Source: Leptospirillum sp037442005 (GTDB lineage Bacteria; Nitrospirota; Leptospirillia; Leptospirillales; Leptospirillaceae). From it: DNA of 64,000 bases. Made by a program: the position numbers and the translations under genes. The notes beneath the pieces were generated by a model. The model was not told the DNA's origin. It made no database searches and was given only the letters and a program-made list of their open reading frames with translations. Shown one piece after another: positions 34,338 to 42,814 of the stretch; the stretch's first letter is position 1; the number at the start of each line of letters is the position of its first letter. The DNA is taken from contig JBBIRA010000002.1 of NCBI GenBank assembly GCA_037442005.1, positions 1-64,000 on the forward strand, in the 5' to 3' direction.

Positions 34338-34380
34338 GTCAGTCTCCTGTTTCTTCCTGCCCTCAAAAACGTGAATAACA

Positions 34381-34428
34381 CCTGCACGATGCCAACCGGA
34401 CAGAAACGCCCGGCCCGCATCGTGCAGG
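34381..34428. other. long hairpin between the binding-protein and pentahaem genes
   Basis: CCTGCACGATGC and GCATCGTGCAGG form a perfect 12-bp stem around a 24-nt loop that can itself pair CCGG with CCGG. There is no T-run. It lies 43 bp before the pentahaem start and is likely an mRNA stability or processing element. Confidence 0.6.
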
Positions 34429-34439
34429 CAGGAAAACAA

Positions 34440-35429
34440 TTATTTTTTCAGGTCCGCTTTTGTCACCGACTTGAATCCGAATTTTTTGAAAATCTTCTGG
34501 GCATCCGGCGTCTTCAAGAAGGCGAGCCAGCGTTTTGCCCACATCGGATGGGCCGCCCCACGGATCATGGCCGCTCCATAGATGGCCTTGACGTTCTGGT
34601 TGTCCGGAATCGCAATATTTTCGATTTCATGGCCCGCCTGTTCCTGGAAGATGGCCTCAGAGCGCCATGTCACGCCGGCATCGGCCTTCTTTTCCATCAG
34701 GATCATCGGACTCTGACGATGATGAATCCGGGTCAGAAGAGTCTGACCATTTTTCACCTTGTCCCCATAAACAGACTGCTCAAGCTTGGATCCTCCGGCT
34801 TTTCGCAGAGCCCCCTTGATCTGACGGGCAACACCTTCCCAGGCGGGATTGGGCATCACCAGCCGGACGCCCGGTTTTCCAAGGTCGTTCAAGCCTTTGA
34901 TTCCGGCCGGATTGCCTTTGGGAACCATGATGGTGAGGTCGTTGGTGGCATAGGCGACCGGAGGACCCACCAGCAGATGCTTCCGGATTAGCTGTTTCAC
35001 CTTACGAAGCCCCGCGGCATACAGATCTCCCGGAACGGTCATCGTGGCATTCCCTACCGTCAACCGGCCCTTTTTCACAATCTGCCTGGCGAGAAGTCCG
35101 GGAGGCAGGGTTTCATAGAAAATTTTTCCCTTGAGAGAGGGGTATTTCTTTTCAAAGGATTCAACCAGAGGGGCCATTGCAAAAAAGTAGTTTCCTCCCA
35201 CATACAGGACCAGTTTCGGGTGGCTCAGGTCACCATGGAGATCCGGAAGATTGTCTACATCAAAAACAGTGACGTTGATGCCATTTCCCCTGGAGGGGTT
35301 GTTATGGCCATGGCTCCAGGGAGGGTAAACCTCGGACTGAGACGCGTGTACCGGAGAAACTCCAAAAGCGAGCGTCCCCATTAAAAGAGCCGAGGTGGCC
35401 AACAGGCCGGTCATCTGTTTTTTCGTCAT
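34440..35429 (-). CDS. periplasmic substrate-binding protein (ModA/WtpA-like), orphan
   Basis: The 329-residue protein has a signal peptide ending near VSPVHA and a type II binding-protein pattern. The pieces seen are LVLYVGGNYFFAMAPLVESFEKKYP, then LTVGNATMTVPGDLYAAG, then VAYATNDLTIMVPKGNPAGI, then RLVMPNPAWEGVARQI. This is similar to anion-binding proteins for molybdate, tungstate or sulfate. No permease or ATPase gene lies nearby. The operon is built of cytochromes and a DsrE-like protein, so it may instead deliver a sulfur oxyanion or metal to the redox proteins. The ATG at 35429 follows CGGAGGG. Confidence 0.72.
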   Translation of the reverse strand: MTKKQMTGLLATSALLMGTLAFGVSPVHASQSEVYPPWSHGHNNPSRGNGINVTVFDVDNLPDLHGDLSHPKLVLYVGGNYFFAMAPLVESFEKKYPSLKGKIFYETLPPGLLARQIVKKGRLTVGNATMTVPGDLYAAGLRKVKQLIRKHLLVGPPVAYATNDLTIMVPKGNPAGIKGLNDLGKPGVRLVMPNPAWEGVARQIKGALRKAGGSKLEQSVYGDKVKNGQTLLTRIHHRQSPMILMEKKADAGVTWRSEAIFQEQAGHEIENIAIPDNQNVKAIYGAAMIRGAAHPMWAKRWLAFLKTPDAQKIFKKFGFKSVTKADLKK

Positions 35430-35482
35430 GTACCCTCCGAAAAATAAAGTTTGAGTTCCCCTGTCATCAATGGCTTTTTCCC

Positions 35483-36286
35483 TCAGGACCGGGCGTACTC
35501 GAAGCCGCGGCCACAAAGAAGAGGGAGAGTTCCCACGATTCCCGGGGTCAGAACCACTCCCGGAATCAGATGGTTTGTCAGCTCCGCCGCCAATTCTCCG
35601 TGGGTTTTGTGATCCGGGTTGATCCCTCCCTCCAAAAGAGCTCCGGACAGCTCCCAGATCATGTTGTGACAGGCCAGAAAAAGAACCCCTCTGGCTTGAA
35701 GAACAGGGATATTGTTATCCGAAGGAGACAGAACGCCATGGGGATCATTGAATTTCGACAACGGTTTTTCGGAAGCGGCAGAAAGTTTGATCAGGGGATT
35801 CGTTGACGACTTTACCCCTGCCTTTTTGGACAACTTGTACTTCTCCCACATCTGATCATCAAACAGGGCAAGATGGGCGGTACCATGGGTCGCCGAAAGC
35901 ACCAGCGCATCCTTCAGTCCAAAGCTGTAAACCTGAGCGTTCAGGGAGTTTCTCATGAGGTTGAGCCAAGGAGATCCCAACACGGTATGGTCCCAGACCT
36001 GTTTGGGCTTCCCCTGATAGTGAAGAACCAGAGACAGGGCCTCAGAATCCCAGTCATCCTTGTGGGTACTGATCATTGTCACTGATTTGTAGTCACGACG
36101 GCCCTTGTGCTTTGCCAGGGCCCGCAAAAGCTCCTTGAGATGGTGATCACCCTTCGGTTCGAGATCCAGTTTGTCCGATGCGACTGCTTCAGGCAGTTTT
36201 CCGACACCCAGTCCGAGCGCTGCGCCTGCCGCTCCGATGGTGGCAACAAAACCCAGCATTTCCCTGCGGGAAACTTCTTCACTCAT
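35483..36286 (-). CDS. Tat-exported DsrE/DsrF-like protein
   Basis: This 267-residue protein has a twin-arginine signal (SRREMLGFVATIGAAGAALGLGV). The mature part fits the DsrE-like fold: DALVLSATHGTAHLALFDD, then LQARGVLFLACHNMIWELSG with one conserved-position Cys, and LIPGVVLTPGIVGTLPLL near the end. DsrE-like proteins handle sulfane sulfur. Export through Tat suggests a folded or cofactor-bound protein. The ATG at 36286 follows CGAGGAG. Its place between two TsdA-like cytochromes supports a sulfur role, as inference. Confidence 0.72.
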   Translation of the reverse strand: MSEEVSRREMLGFVATIGAAGAALGLGVGKLPEAVASDKLDLEPKGDHHLKELLRALAKHKGRRDYKSVTMISTHKDDWDSEALSLVLHYQGKPKQVWDHTVLGSPWLNLMRNSLNAQVYSFGLKDALVLSATHGTAHLALFDDQMWEKYKLSKKAGVKSSTNPLIKLSAASEKPLSKFNDPHGVLSPSDNNIPVLQARGVLFLACHNMIWELSGALLEGGINPDHKTHGELAAELTNHLIPGVVLTPGIVGTLPLLCGRGFEYARS

Positions 36287-36332
36287 TGAACATCTCCTCG
36301 TTTTTATTGAAAAACTGTGAACATCCCGGACC

Positions 36333-36374
36333 GATCTCCCCGTCTTGCGAAAAAGTACGCAAGACCGGGAGATC
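36333..36374. other. 17-bp inverted repeat between the tetrahaem and DsrE-like genes
   Basis: Arms at 36333-36349 and 36358-36374 match at 16 of 17 positions around an 8-nt loop. No T-run follows in either direction. As RNA it would be a very stable hairpin separating the two messages and could favour differential stability. Confidence 0.62.
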
Positions 36375-36429
36375 TCACTCATACACACCGGAAACCCTTT
36401 CCGGTGGCAGGAATACATGGAAATCCTGA

Positions 36430-37887
36430 TTACTTGACGAACCCCGGACGCTTTCTCGGATCGACCGGGTGAGGACGGCTCTCGATATACTCCGCCACAT
36501 CCCATGCCTGCCGGACTGACAACGTTCCCGCATTTCCAAGAGGCATGTTTCTCTGGATGAAAGAAGCCGCTTTGGCCACCAGATGAAGCCCTGCACCACA
36601 ATTAAAGGAGTGGGTTCCCCACAATGGAGGGAAAACGAACTCTTTTCCTTTCTTCAGACCCTGCCCATTCGGACCATGGCAGAGGGCACAGCTGTGTTCA
36701 TAAACCATCTGTCCGTCTGTCAGGCTGATTGTCCGGGGACGGGGGTTCAAGGCAGGAAAACCGCGGCCTGGAAATTGGACGCCGATGGGTGCCCCGTCAG
36801 AAACCCATTTGCTGTAGGCTTCAAGGGAGATAATTTCCTTACTGTCCAGCGCCGGCTTTTTCCCGTTCAAGGAATACATGAAACAGTCCCGGAGTCGCTG
36901 TCCATAAGTCACAACCGCATGGTTTTTATTCCTGTAGACGGGATAAGACAAAAAGGCCGCCCAAAGAGGAGCGGCATTGGCCAGCGTCCCTCCGGACAAA
37001 TGGCAGGCGGCACAACTGAGCCCGTTTTTTGCATATTCCGGCGCAACCTGTGCCGTATGGTAGAAGAGTTTGCGTCCATAACGGACCGCATCTCCATAAG
37101 GTCCCGGCGGACCGCCATCCCAGTCCGGAGAGAGGAATGATCCGGAAACAACCATTCCATGGTGCCTGAGGGGCGGACCGGGAAGATCCGGACCACCGGA
37201 GAGCCACCGGGAAACCGCCCGGATATCAGAAGGAGAGAGTTTTTTGGCTACAGCAACCATCAACCCTTCCGGATCTCCGGAACGGATTCCGCTCTTGAAT
37301 CCCGCCAGCTGTTCCCCGATATATCCCGCAGAAAGACCGGCAACAGGAGGAAAGGAAGGAGCAATCCCCATCCCCTTGGGACCATGACAGAGGAAACAGG
37401 CAGGAATGCCGGCCGACAGCCGGCCTTCCCTTGCCAGACGTTCCCCGAGACCCCAGGAGGAAGCCGGATGGAAGACGGGAGGTTGTCGTCGGGACGGAAG
37501 CTTTGCAAAATAGGCCGCTACCGACTGACGATCTTGAGAGGAAAGATTCTTTGCGACAATCTGCATGACACCCACTCTTTTCCGGGAGGCAAACAGATCA
37601 AGCTCATGGAGGATATAGTGTCTGGGGAGTCCTGCGATTTTGGGAGTCGCCCGGGAAGTCAATCCTTCTCCCATGGCGCCATGACAGGAAACACAGCTCT
37701 GCCCGAGATTGGGAAGGGGACGGGTGGCAAGGAGCTTCCCCTTTGCTTCCCCGGCCAGACTCTTCAGGGGCGCTGAGAAAAAAGCGACAAGAACAAAGAC
37801 AGAAAGAAAGGCCCGGGACCAAACTGATTGACCTGATCGGCGGGATGAATCACCCCAAAAAACGGTTAGCGCTCCCATATTTTCCAT
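36430..37887 (-). CDS. tetrahaem cytochrome c: c4-like dihaem plus TsdA-like dihaem
   Basis: This 485-residue exported protein has a hydrophobic segment (AFLSVFVLVAFFSAP, residues about 26-40) and four haem sites: CVSCH 65, CFLCH 164, CAACH 292 and CALCH 400. The first half repeats the cytochrome c4/c553 plan (KIAGLPRHYILHELDLFASRKR and VAGLSAGYIGEQLAGFKSG). The second half resembles thiosulfate dehydrogenase, with RLRDCFMYSLNGK. Cys335 is 43 residues after Cys292, as in the TsdA axial-cysteine arrangement. It is the first gene of the operon. The ATG at 37887 follows AAAGG. Confidence 0.78.
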   Translation of the reverse strand: MENMGALTVFWGDSSRRSGQSVWSRAFLSVFVLVAFFSAPLKSLAGEAKGKLLATRPLPNLGQSCVSCHGAMGEGLTSRATPKIAGLPRHYILHELDLFASRKRVGVMQIVAKNLSSQDRQSVAAYFAKLPSRRQPPVFHPASSWGLGERLAREGRLSAGIPACFLCHGPKGMGIAPSFPPVAGLSAGYIGEQLAGFKSGIRSGDPEGLMVAVAKKLSPSDIRAVSRWLSGGPDLPGPPLRHHGMVVSGSFLSPDWDGGPPGPYGDAVRYGRKLFYHTAQVAPEYAKNGLSCAACHLSGGTLANAAPLWAAFLSYPVYRNKNHAVVTYGQRLRDCFMYSLNGKKPALDSKEIISLEAYSKWVSDGAPIGVQFPGRGFPALNPRPRTISLTDGQMVYEHSCALCHGPNGQGLKKGKEFVFPPLWGTHSFNCGAGLHLVAKAASFIQRNMPLGNAGTLSVRQAWDVAEYIESRPHPVDPRKRPGFVK

Positions 37888-38157
37888 AGAAATTTACCTT
37901 TCCCGCCAGCCAACGGGTCCTGATAAAAGACCTTCATCGGGATTTGATCCCATCAACTGGCGTTATCCCAACAGGTTGAGGGAGGGTCTTAAGAAAGAAA
38001 CGGACAACGTATTCAGACAGTATCTCTTCACTTTTCCGGAAAAAGACAATGTCCAAAGAAATTGACTTTTGATAAGATAGCACAGCCATTATAGAATCGT
38101 CACCTTATCAGAGATCACTGACCATCAAACAACACTGTGTACAAGGAGATGACCTGC

Positions 38158-38817
38158 ATGACAAAGGAAACCGCCCCGGGATGTCTGGTGCTGGTCCGAC
38201 ATGGACAAAGCCAGTGGAACCTTGAAAATCGATTTACCGGCTGGGTTGATGTAGACATTACCCCTCTCGGGGAAGAGGAGGCTCGCCGTGCCGGGTCCCA
38301 TCTCAAAGGGATTTCATTCTCCAGAGCGTTTACCTCCGGACTCAAGCGGGCACAGAGAACCCTTTCCCTTATCCTTGAGGTCATCGGAAATCCTTCCATC
38401 CCGATAGAAAAAAACGACGCACTGAATGAACGGCATTACGGAGATCTCCAAGGACTCGACAAAGATGAGACAGCGAAGAAATACGGGAAAGAACAGGTTC
38501 ATATCTGGAGAAGAAGTTTCGATGTCCCTCCTCCTTCAGGAGAAAGTCTCAAGATGACCCTTGAGCGGGTTCTTCCCTATGTGGACAAAGAGATTCTCCC
38601 CCGGCTCGCCAGCGGAGAAAACATCCTCGTCGTTGCACACGGAAACAGTCTTCGCTCAATCGTGATGGAGCTCGAACATCTCTCTAAAGAAGAAGTACTC
38701 GAGCTGAATATCCCCACCGCTGTTCCGATCATCTACACCTTCCTTCCAACCGTTCCCGGAAAAACCTTTCAGTCGATCGGGGACCTCTCCATTCTTGAAA
38801 AAAGAATCGCCGACTGA
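38158..38817 (+). CDS. gpmA: 2,3-bisphosphoglycerate-dependent phosphoglycerate mutase
   Basis: This glycolytic/gluconeogenic enzyme interconverts 3- and 2-phosphoglycerate. The 219-residue protein has the phosphohistidine motif LVRHGQSQWNLENRFTGW, ALNERHYGDLQG, and the second histidine in VVAHGNSLRS. The start at 38158 lies 9 nt after AAGGAG. A GTG at 38137 is the alternative. Confidence 0.93.
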   Translation: MTKETAPGCLVLVRHGQSQWNLENRFTGWVDVDITPLGEEEARRAGSHLKGISFSRAFTSGLKRAQRTLSLILEVIGNPSIPIEKNDALNERHYGDLQGLDKDETAKKYGKEQVHIWRRSFDVPPPSGESLKMTLERVLPYVDKEILPRLASGENILVVAHGNSLRSIVMELEHLSKEEVLELNIPTAVPIIYTFLPTVPGKTFQSIGDLSILEKRIAD

Positions 38818-38924
38818 TGCGCGACAGCCATCACCGGATGAAAGTCCTGGTGCTGATCATGAAAGCGATTCTGGGGCTTCTGACATTTGGTCTTGTTCTC
38901 CGTTACACCCTTTCCCAGACCTGA
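38817..38924 (+). CDS. possible 35-residue membrane peptide downstream of gpmA
   Basis: An ATG overlaps the gpmA stop (TGATG). The reading frame encodes a short peptide with one hydrophobic helix (KVLVLIMKAILGLLTFGLVL) and a polar tail. An internal ATG at 38838 is an alternative start. It ends 17 bp before the terminator at 38942. The size and composition fit a small subunit of a membrane complex, but nothing more is visible. Confidence 0.38.
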   Translation: MRDSHHRMKVLVLIMKAILGLLTFGLVLRYTLSQT

Positions 38925-38941
38925 GAAATCCCTCCAATAAA

Positions 38942-38978
38942 AAAAGGGCCAGTCCAATTGAGATGGACAGGCCCTTTT
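38942..38978. terminator. bidirectional terminator
   Basis: AAAAGGGCC/GGCCCTTTT plus GTCCA/TGGAC form a 14-pair stem with one A-A mismatch and a 7-nt loop. A-rich and T-rich flanks lie on opposite sides. It serves gpmA on the plus strand and the membrane gene on the minus strand. Confidence 0.8.
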
Positions 38979-39002
38979 CCCGTCAAAAAACAAAACACGT
39001 TC

Positions 39003-39500
39003 TTACTGAAACAGAGAGGCCCCATGACTTGATGCACCCATGAAAAACAGCATGGGGATAGAAAGCATCGTGTTTGTTCTTGAGGCCAGAAACGCGACTC
39101 TGCCGGCTTTTGCCTTCTCTTCAGCCGTGGCAGGAACAAGACCGATGACTCTTTTCTGGTTTGGCCAGATCAATCCCCAGACATTAAGCATCATGATGAT
39201 TCCAAGCCACGCGCCCATGCCAATGATTGCCGATCCCTTGTGTAAAGTGAAGGCGTCAACCAGTTGGCCACGCTGTCCCAGAATGGAAAGACCGAAAAGA
39301 ACGGTCAGGAGGGAGGCATACCGGAAAAAGAACAAGGCACGGGGAACAAGATGTTTAAAAGCTTCAGCCTTGGCTTCAGGAGAAATAGCCTTCAGGAAGG
39401 GTACCTGAACGAAGTTGAAATAATACAATAAGCCGATCCACATGATGCCCGCCAGGAAATGCCCCCATCGGACAATCAGTTCTGTTGCCACATGATCCAT
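39003..39500 (-). CDS. four-helix membrane protein (urate-oxidase N-terminal-like, PuuD-type)
   Basis: The 165-residue protein has about four membrane helices: WGHFLAGIMWIGLLYYFNFV, ALFFFRYASLLTVLFGLSIL, GSAIIGMGAWLGIIMMLNVWGLIW, and the C-terminal NTMLSIPMLFFMGASSH. The first helix resembles the membrane domain found at the N-terminus of PuuD-like proteins and in stand-alone relatives. It carries histidines that could hold haem. The function is unknown. The ATG at 39500 follows AGAGG. A small membrane peptide gene lies upstream in the same direction. Confidence 0.68.
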   Translation of the reverse strand: MDHVATELIVRWGHFLAGIMWIGLLYYFNFVQVPFLKAISPEAKAEAFKHLVPRALFFFRYASLLTVLFGLSILGQRGQLVDAFTLHKGSAIIGMGAWLGIIMMLNVWGLIWPNQKRVIGLVPATAEEKAKAGRVAFLASRTNTMLSIPMLFFMGASSHGASLFQ

Positions 39501-39648
39501 TTGAAAACCTCTTTTCTTGTGATGTCATTGGATACCCTGCTCCGGTTCGATCCGGCCACGACCGGATACTTCCTGAATTTCTGGAGCAGGATTAAATAAA
39601 ATGTCCATCCGGAGTGGATTCTCGCCAGACCGGACAAAGCCTCGTTCG

Positions 39649-39747
39649 TCAGGCCTGAACCAGTGCCCGGACGACAAAGAAAAGAACGCCGGTCAGGGCA
39701 AATCCGGCAAGGACTGTTCCCCAAAGGCTGTCCAGAGGATTTTTCAC
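39649..39747 (-). CDS. 32-residue single-helix membrane peptide
   Basis: GTG at 39747 is preceded at 6 nt by a strong AAAGGAG. The product has a short polar start (KNPLDSLWG), one membrane helix (TVLAGFALTGVLFFVVRALV) and ends QA. It resembles the tiny accessory subunits of respiratory oxidases in form only. It lies 149 bp upstream of the four-helix membrane protein in the same orientation, so they may form a unit. Confidence 0.55.
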   Translation of the reverse strand: MKNPLDSLWGTVLAGFALTGVLFFVVRALVQA

Positions 39748-40253
39748 AACATACTCCTTTCACTTGTTCGTTTTGCTGTCAGGGGCACGTTCCCCCCGGA
39801 AAGTATAGTCAGAAGGAAGGCGCAGAGACCTCCCTGTTCAGATTCGGCTTATCCGATTCCTTCGGCATGATTGTACCCGAACAGCCAAGGCTCCTCAAGC
39901 CATAACTCTTTTTCGAAGCAAAACCGGATGCGAAAAACCCGCACTTAAAATCCCGGGAAAAGGGTCGGAGGACGGGAATGGAACTGTGACAGATCCATTG
40001 CTCCCGGCCCCCTCCGGCCGATGATGGTTCAGCCATTCCTCGAACAATTCTTTCAACTCAAAAGGAAGTCTCAATAAAACGCAATCTGTTAAGGATCCCC
40101 GTTACCGGACTCCCCCACCCATTCCCGGGTCGAGGCCTCAAACCGGTTATCCGGCGAGGAGAGTGCCCCCCGGCCCTTGGGGGGATCAGGCCGACGCCGT
40201 CCCATACGCTATCCTCCCGCTTGAATCACCACTACCTTGTTTCAAGCCTCCTC

Positions 40254-40277
40254 TTATCAGGCTCATCAGCCTGATAA
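40254..40277. repeat. perfect 10-bp inverted repeat
   Basis: TTATCAGGCT and AGCCTGATAA flank the loop CATC. No T-run follows in either direction, so it is a candidate operator or leader hairpin rather than a terminator. Confidence 0.5.
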
Positions 40278-40627
40278 CCCTCTTCTTGTATCATACCGCT
40301 CCCATTCCCCCAGTCGCGACCAACCAAATGATTGGTCTGTCAAAAGATCCGGTCCATCAAGAATTCCGGGGGATGGTCCTTGCCAACAGCAGCCGAAAGA
40401 TGCTAGAGTCTCAGGAGTTGAACATTCGTGTCCAACTGAATGATGTTTGTTTATGGTTTGTCGATTATTCAAGTCTTTTTGCGTGACCCTCCCAATCAGT
40501 ACTGCCTTTCGGCCGCAGATAATCATCCCTGATCATGATACGTGGGGGTTGCCAGAGAGGGGATGGAGTCATCCTTCTCTGTAACCAGCCAACGGAGAGC
40601 ATTCTGGACTTGAACGACTCGCCAGGA

Positions 40628-40641
40628 GGGGGTTTTCCCCC
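40628..40641 (+). other. GGGGG-TTTT-CCCCC hairpin in the helicase leader
   Basis: A perfect 5-bp GC stem with a four-base loop lies about 50 nt upstream of the helicase start. A DEAD-box protein could unwind it, which would allow self-regulation. That is speculation. Confidence 0.4.
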
Positions 40642-40691
40642 AACCGGGCCAGGAGTTTTCTGCGCCCAAAATCTCAGGAGGTATCCGTATC

Positions 40692-42083
40692 ATGATCCAA
40701 AATCAGTCTGCAGCAACAATTACCAATCCGGTTACTGATATCGTTAACGATCAGGCACCCGCTGGTGTCACCTTTTCCGACCTTGGCCTTGCCCCAGAAA
40801 TCTTGAAAGCATTAAATGAAATCGACCATAAAGTCCCCACTCCGATTCAGGCGGCAACGATTCCGCTGATCATCGAAGGCAAAGACATCCTGGGCATTGC
40901 CCGGACCGGGACCGGAAAAACCGGAGGATTTCTTCTTCCGGCTCTCCACCGGATCTTTACGACACGTCAAGCCAAACAGTCTTTCCGTGTTTTGATCCTT
41001 TCGCCCACCAGAGAGCTGGCCAACCAGACCCATACGGCGGCCATGACCTATTCCCGGTATACCCGTTCCCGGCAGAATCTCCTCGTGGGCGGAACCGATC
41101 TCCGTCGTCAGGAAATCTCCCTGAGAAGACCCTGGGATATCGCGGTCGCCACACCGGGACGTCTGCTTGACCATCTGCGTCGGGGAAACATCAACCTGTC
41201 CCAGATTTCCATGGTCATCATCGATGAAGCGGACAGAATGCTCGATATGGGGTTCTTCCCGGATATCCAGGCGATTGTGGCAGGACTTCCCGAAAATCGG
41301 CAGTCCCTGCTTTTCTCTGCGACGCTTCCCCCAAGGATCCAGGAACTGGCCCGCTCTTTCCAGAAAGATGCCGCCATTATCCGGCTGAACTCGAGTGAAC
41401 CCTCATCACCCCAGATTGAACAGGAAGTCGTCACCGTCTCCCATGGCTCCCAGAAACTGGGCATCCTCAAAACGATTCTTGACTCCGTCAAACACCATCC
41501 CGGACAGACAATCGTCTTCACCCGCACCAAGAGAGGCGCTGAAGACCTGTCCATCTCCCTGATTGACGAAGGTTATTCTTCTGACGCCCTTCATGGAGAC
41601 AAGTCACAGCATGTCCGGAATCGGGTTCTGGCCAAATTCCGGAAGGGTGACATCAGGATTCTCGTGGCAACAGATGTTGCGGCACGTGGGCTTGATATCG
41701 AAGGGATCACCCACGTGATCAACTACGATCTTCCCCAAACTGCGGAAGATTATGTGCACAGAATCGGAAGAACCGGCCGGGCCGGACGATCCGGGAAGGC
41801 CATCTCGTTCTACCATCCGGCGGATACTGACACCATGAAATCCATTGAACGGATGACAGGAGAACCGATTCCCCGTCATGCCCTTTCCGTCCCTCATCCG
41901 GCTTCATACCGTCCCCGGACCGGATCACGACCAGGATCAGGAAGACCTTTTTATGGATCAGGCCAAGGATCCGACCGCTCTGGAAGAACCGGAAGCAGAA
42001 GACCTTCAGGTGGCGGGTACCGCTCTTCGGGTACCGGCTCCAACCAGGGTTCCTCCTTCCACAGGAAAGATTCCTCTTCTTGA
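40692..42083 (+). CDS. DEAD-box ATP-dependent RNA helicase (RhlE-like)
   Basis: This 463-residue RNA helicase probably works in ribosome assembly or mRNA turnover. The motifs are complete: TPIQ, ARTGTGKT, PTRELA, TPGR, DEAD (in IIDEADRMLDMGF), SAT, ATDVAARGLDI and HRIGRTGR. A basic, Gly/Ser/Arg-rich tail of about 65 residues (repeats of GSR, GSG and SGG) is typical for RNA contact. The ATG at 40692 follows CAGGAGG. The next gene starts within its stop codon. Confidence 0.93.
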   Translation: MIQNQSAATITNPVTDIVNDQAPAGVTFSDLGLAPEILKALNEIDHKVPTPIQAATIPLIIEGKDILGIARTGTGKTGGFLLPALHRIFTTRQAKQSFRVLILSPTRELANQTHTAAMTYSRYTRSRQNLLVGGTDLRRQEISLRRPWDIAVATPGRLLDHLRRGNINLSQISMVIIDEADRMLDMGFFPDIQAIVAGLPENRQSLLFSATLPPRIQELARSFQKDAAIIRLNSSEPSSPQIEQEVVTVSHGSQKLGILKTILDSVKHHPGQTIVFTRTKRGAEDLSISLIDEGYSSDALHGDKSQHVRNRVLAKFRKGDIRILVATDVAARGLDIEGITHVINYDLPQTAEDYVHRIGRTGRAGRSGKAISFYHPADTDTMKSIERMTGEPIPRHALSVPHPASYRPRTGSRPGSGRPFYGSGQGSDRSGRTGSRRPSGGGYRSSGTGSNQGSSFHRKDSSS

Positions 42084-42814
42084 ATTCTTCCCTGCCGATT
42101 ATCGGAATCACGGCAGATTACGAATGTCCTGAAAACAACTATCCCCGGTATTTTCTCAAAGCCCCGTATGTGAACAGCATACGGGACGCCGGGGCTATTG
42201 TTGTTATTTTACCTTTTCCATCCGGGAACAATCCGCATGAACCAGACGAATGGGACTTTCTCGACGGGATCCTGCTTTCAGGATCCGGTCCGGATATTCC
42301 CCCTGAGTTTTATGGAAGAGAAAAAGAAATCGGAAATAATCCCTGGATGGTCCGGGAGCGGGTTTTGTTCGAGCAGGCATTGCTGCGGAAATCGGAACAG
42401 GACAAGACACCTCTTTTGGGGATTTGCGGAGGGCTTCAGGCCCTGAATGTTTATAGGGGTGGAACACTCATCCAGGACATCCCGTCAATGGACACCCCTG
42501 TTCTGGATCACCAGACCCCCCATTCTGTCCTGTTCGACAAAAAAAGCCCCATTCTTCCCTGGCTTGCCGAGGGAGAGTACCGGGTCAACAGCTTCCATCA
42601 TCAGGCCATTGATCAACCCGGAGAAAAGCTTGAAATCATTGGCCGTTCTCCTGATGGCATCATTGAAGCCCTTCTCGACCTGGATCACCCGTTTTTGATG
42701 GCTGTCCAATGGCACCCGGAACGCCATCTCGAAGGAGACCTGTTATCCTCCCTCATTCTGAAACACTTTGTTGATGCCTGCCGGGTAAAGAAACAAACCC
42801 ATTTTTCACTCTGA
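42080..42814 (+). CDS. class I glutamine amidotransferase-like (peptidase C26, PuuD-type) hydrolase
   Basis: The 244-residue protein has the C26 catalytic set: cysteine in GICGGLQALN, and histidine and glutamate in VQWHPERH. FHHQAIDQPG is typical of gamma-glutamyl-GABA hydrolases. It probably removes gamma-glutamyl groups from amides. The start is TTG at 42080, sharing 4 nt (TTGA) with the helicase stop. The 3' end overlaps the convergent murI by 9 bp. Confidence 0.85.
   Translation: MNSSLPIIGITADYECPENNYPRYFLKAPYVNSIRDAGAIVVILPFPSGNNPHEPDEWDFLDGILLSGSGPDIPPEFYGREKEIGNNPWMVRERVLFEQALLRKSEQDKTPLLGICGGLQALNVYRGGTLIQDIPSMDTPVLDHQTPHSVLFDKKSPILPWLAEGEYRVNSFHHQAIDQPGEKLEIIGRSPDGIIEALLDLDHPFLMAVQWHPERHLEGDLLSSLILKHFVDACRVKKQTHFSL

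Larger units (their letters stand above)
39748..40691. other. 944-bp intergenic region before the RNA helicase
   Basis: No reading frame with a good start site or family resemblance, and no tRNA, was found here. The region contains the two hairpins listed at 40254 and 40628, and a GC hairpin CCCCCC/GGGGGG near 40168-40190. It probably includes a long structured leader of the helicase gene, which would be consistent with control of its own mRNA. Confidence 0.5.

Noticed and set aside
36430..37887. Reading the tetrahaem protein as the whole enzyme TsdA
   Set aside because: The N-terminal half is a separate c4-like dihaem unit. Only the C-terminal half matches TsdA, so the symbol tsdA was not assigned.
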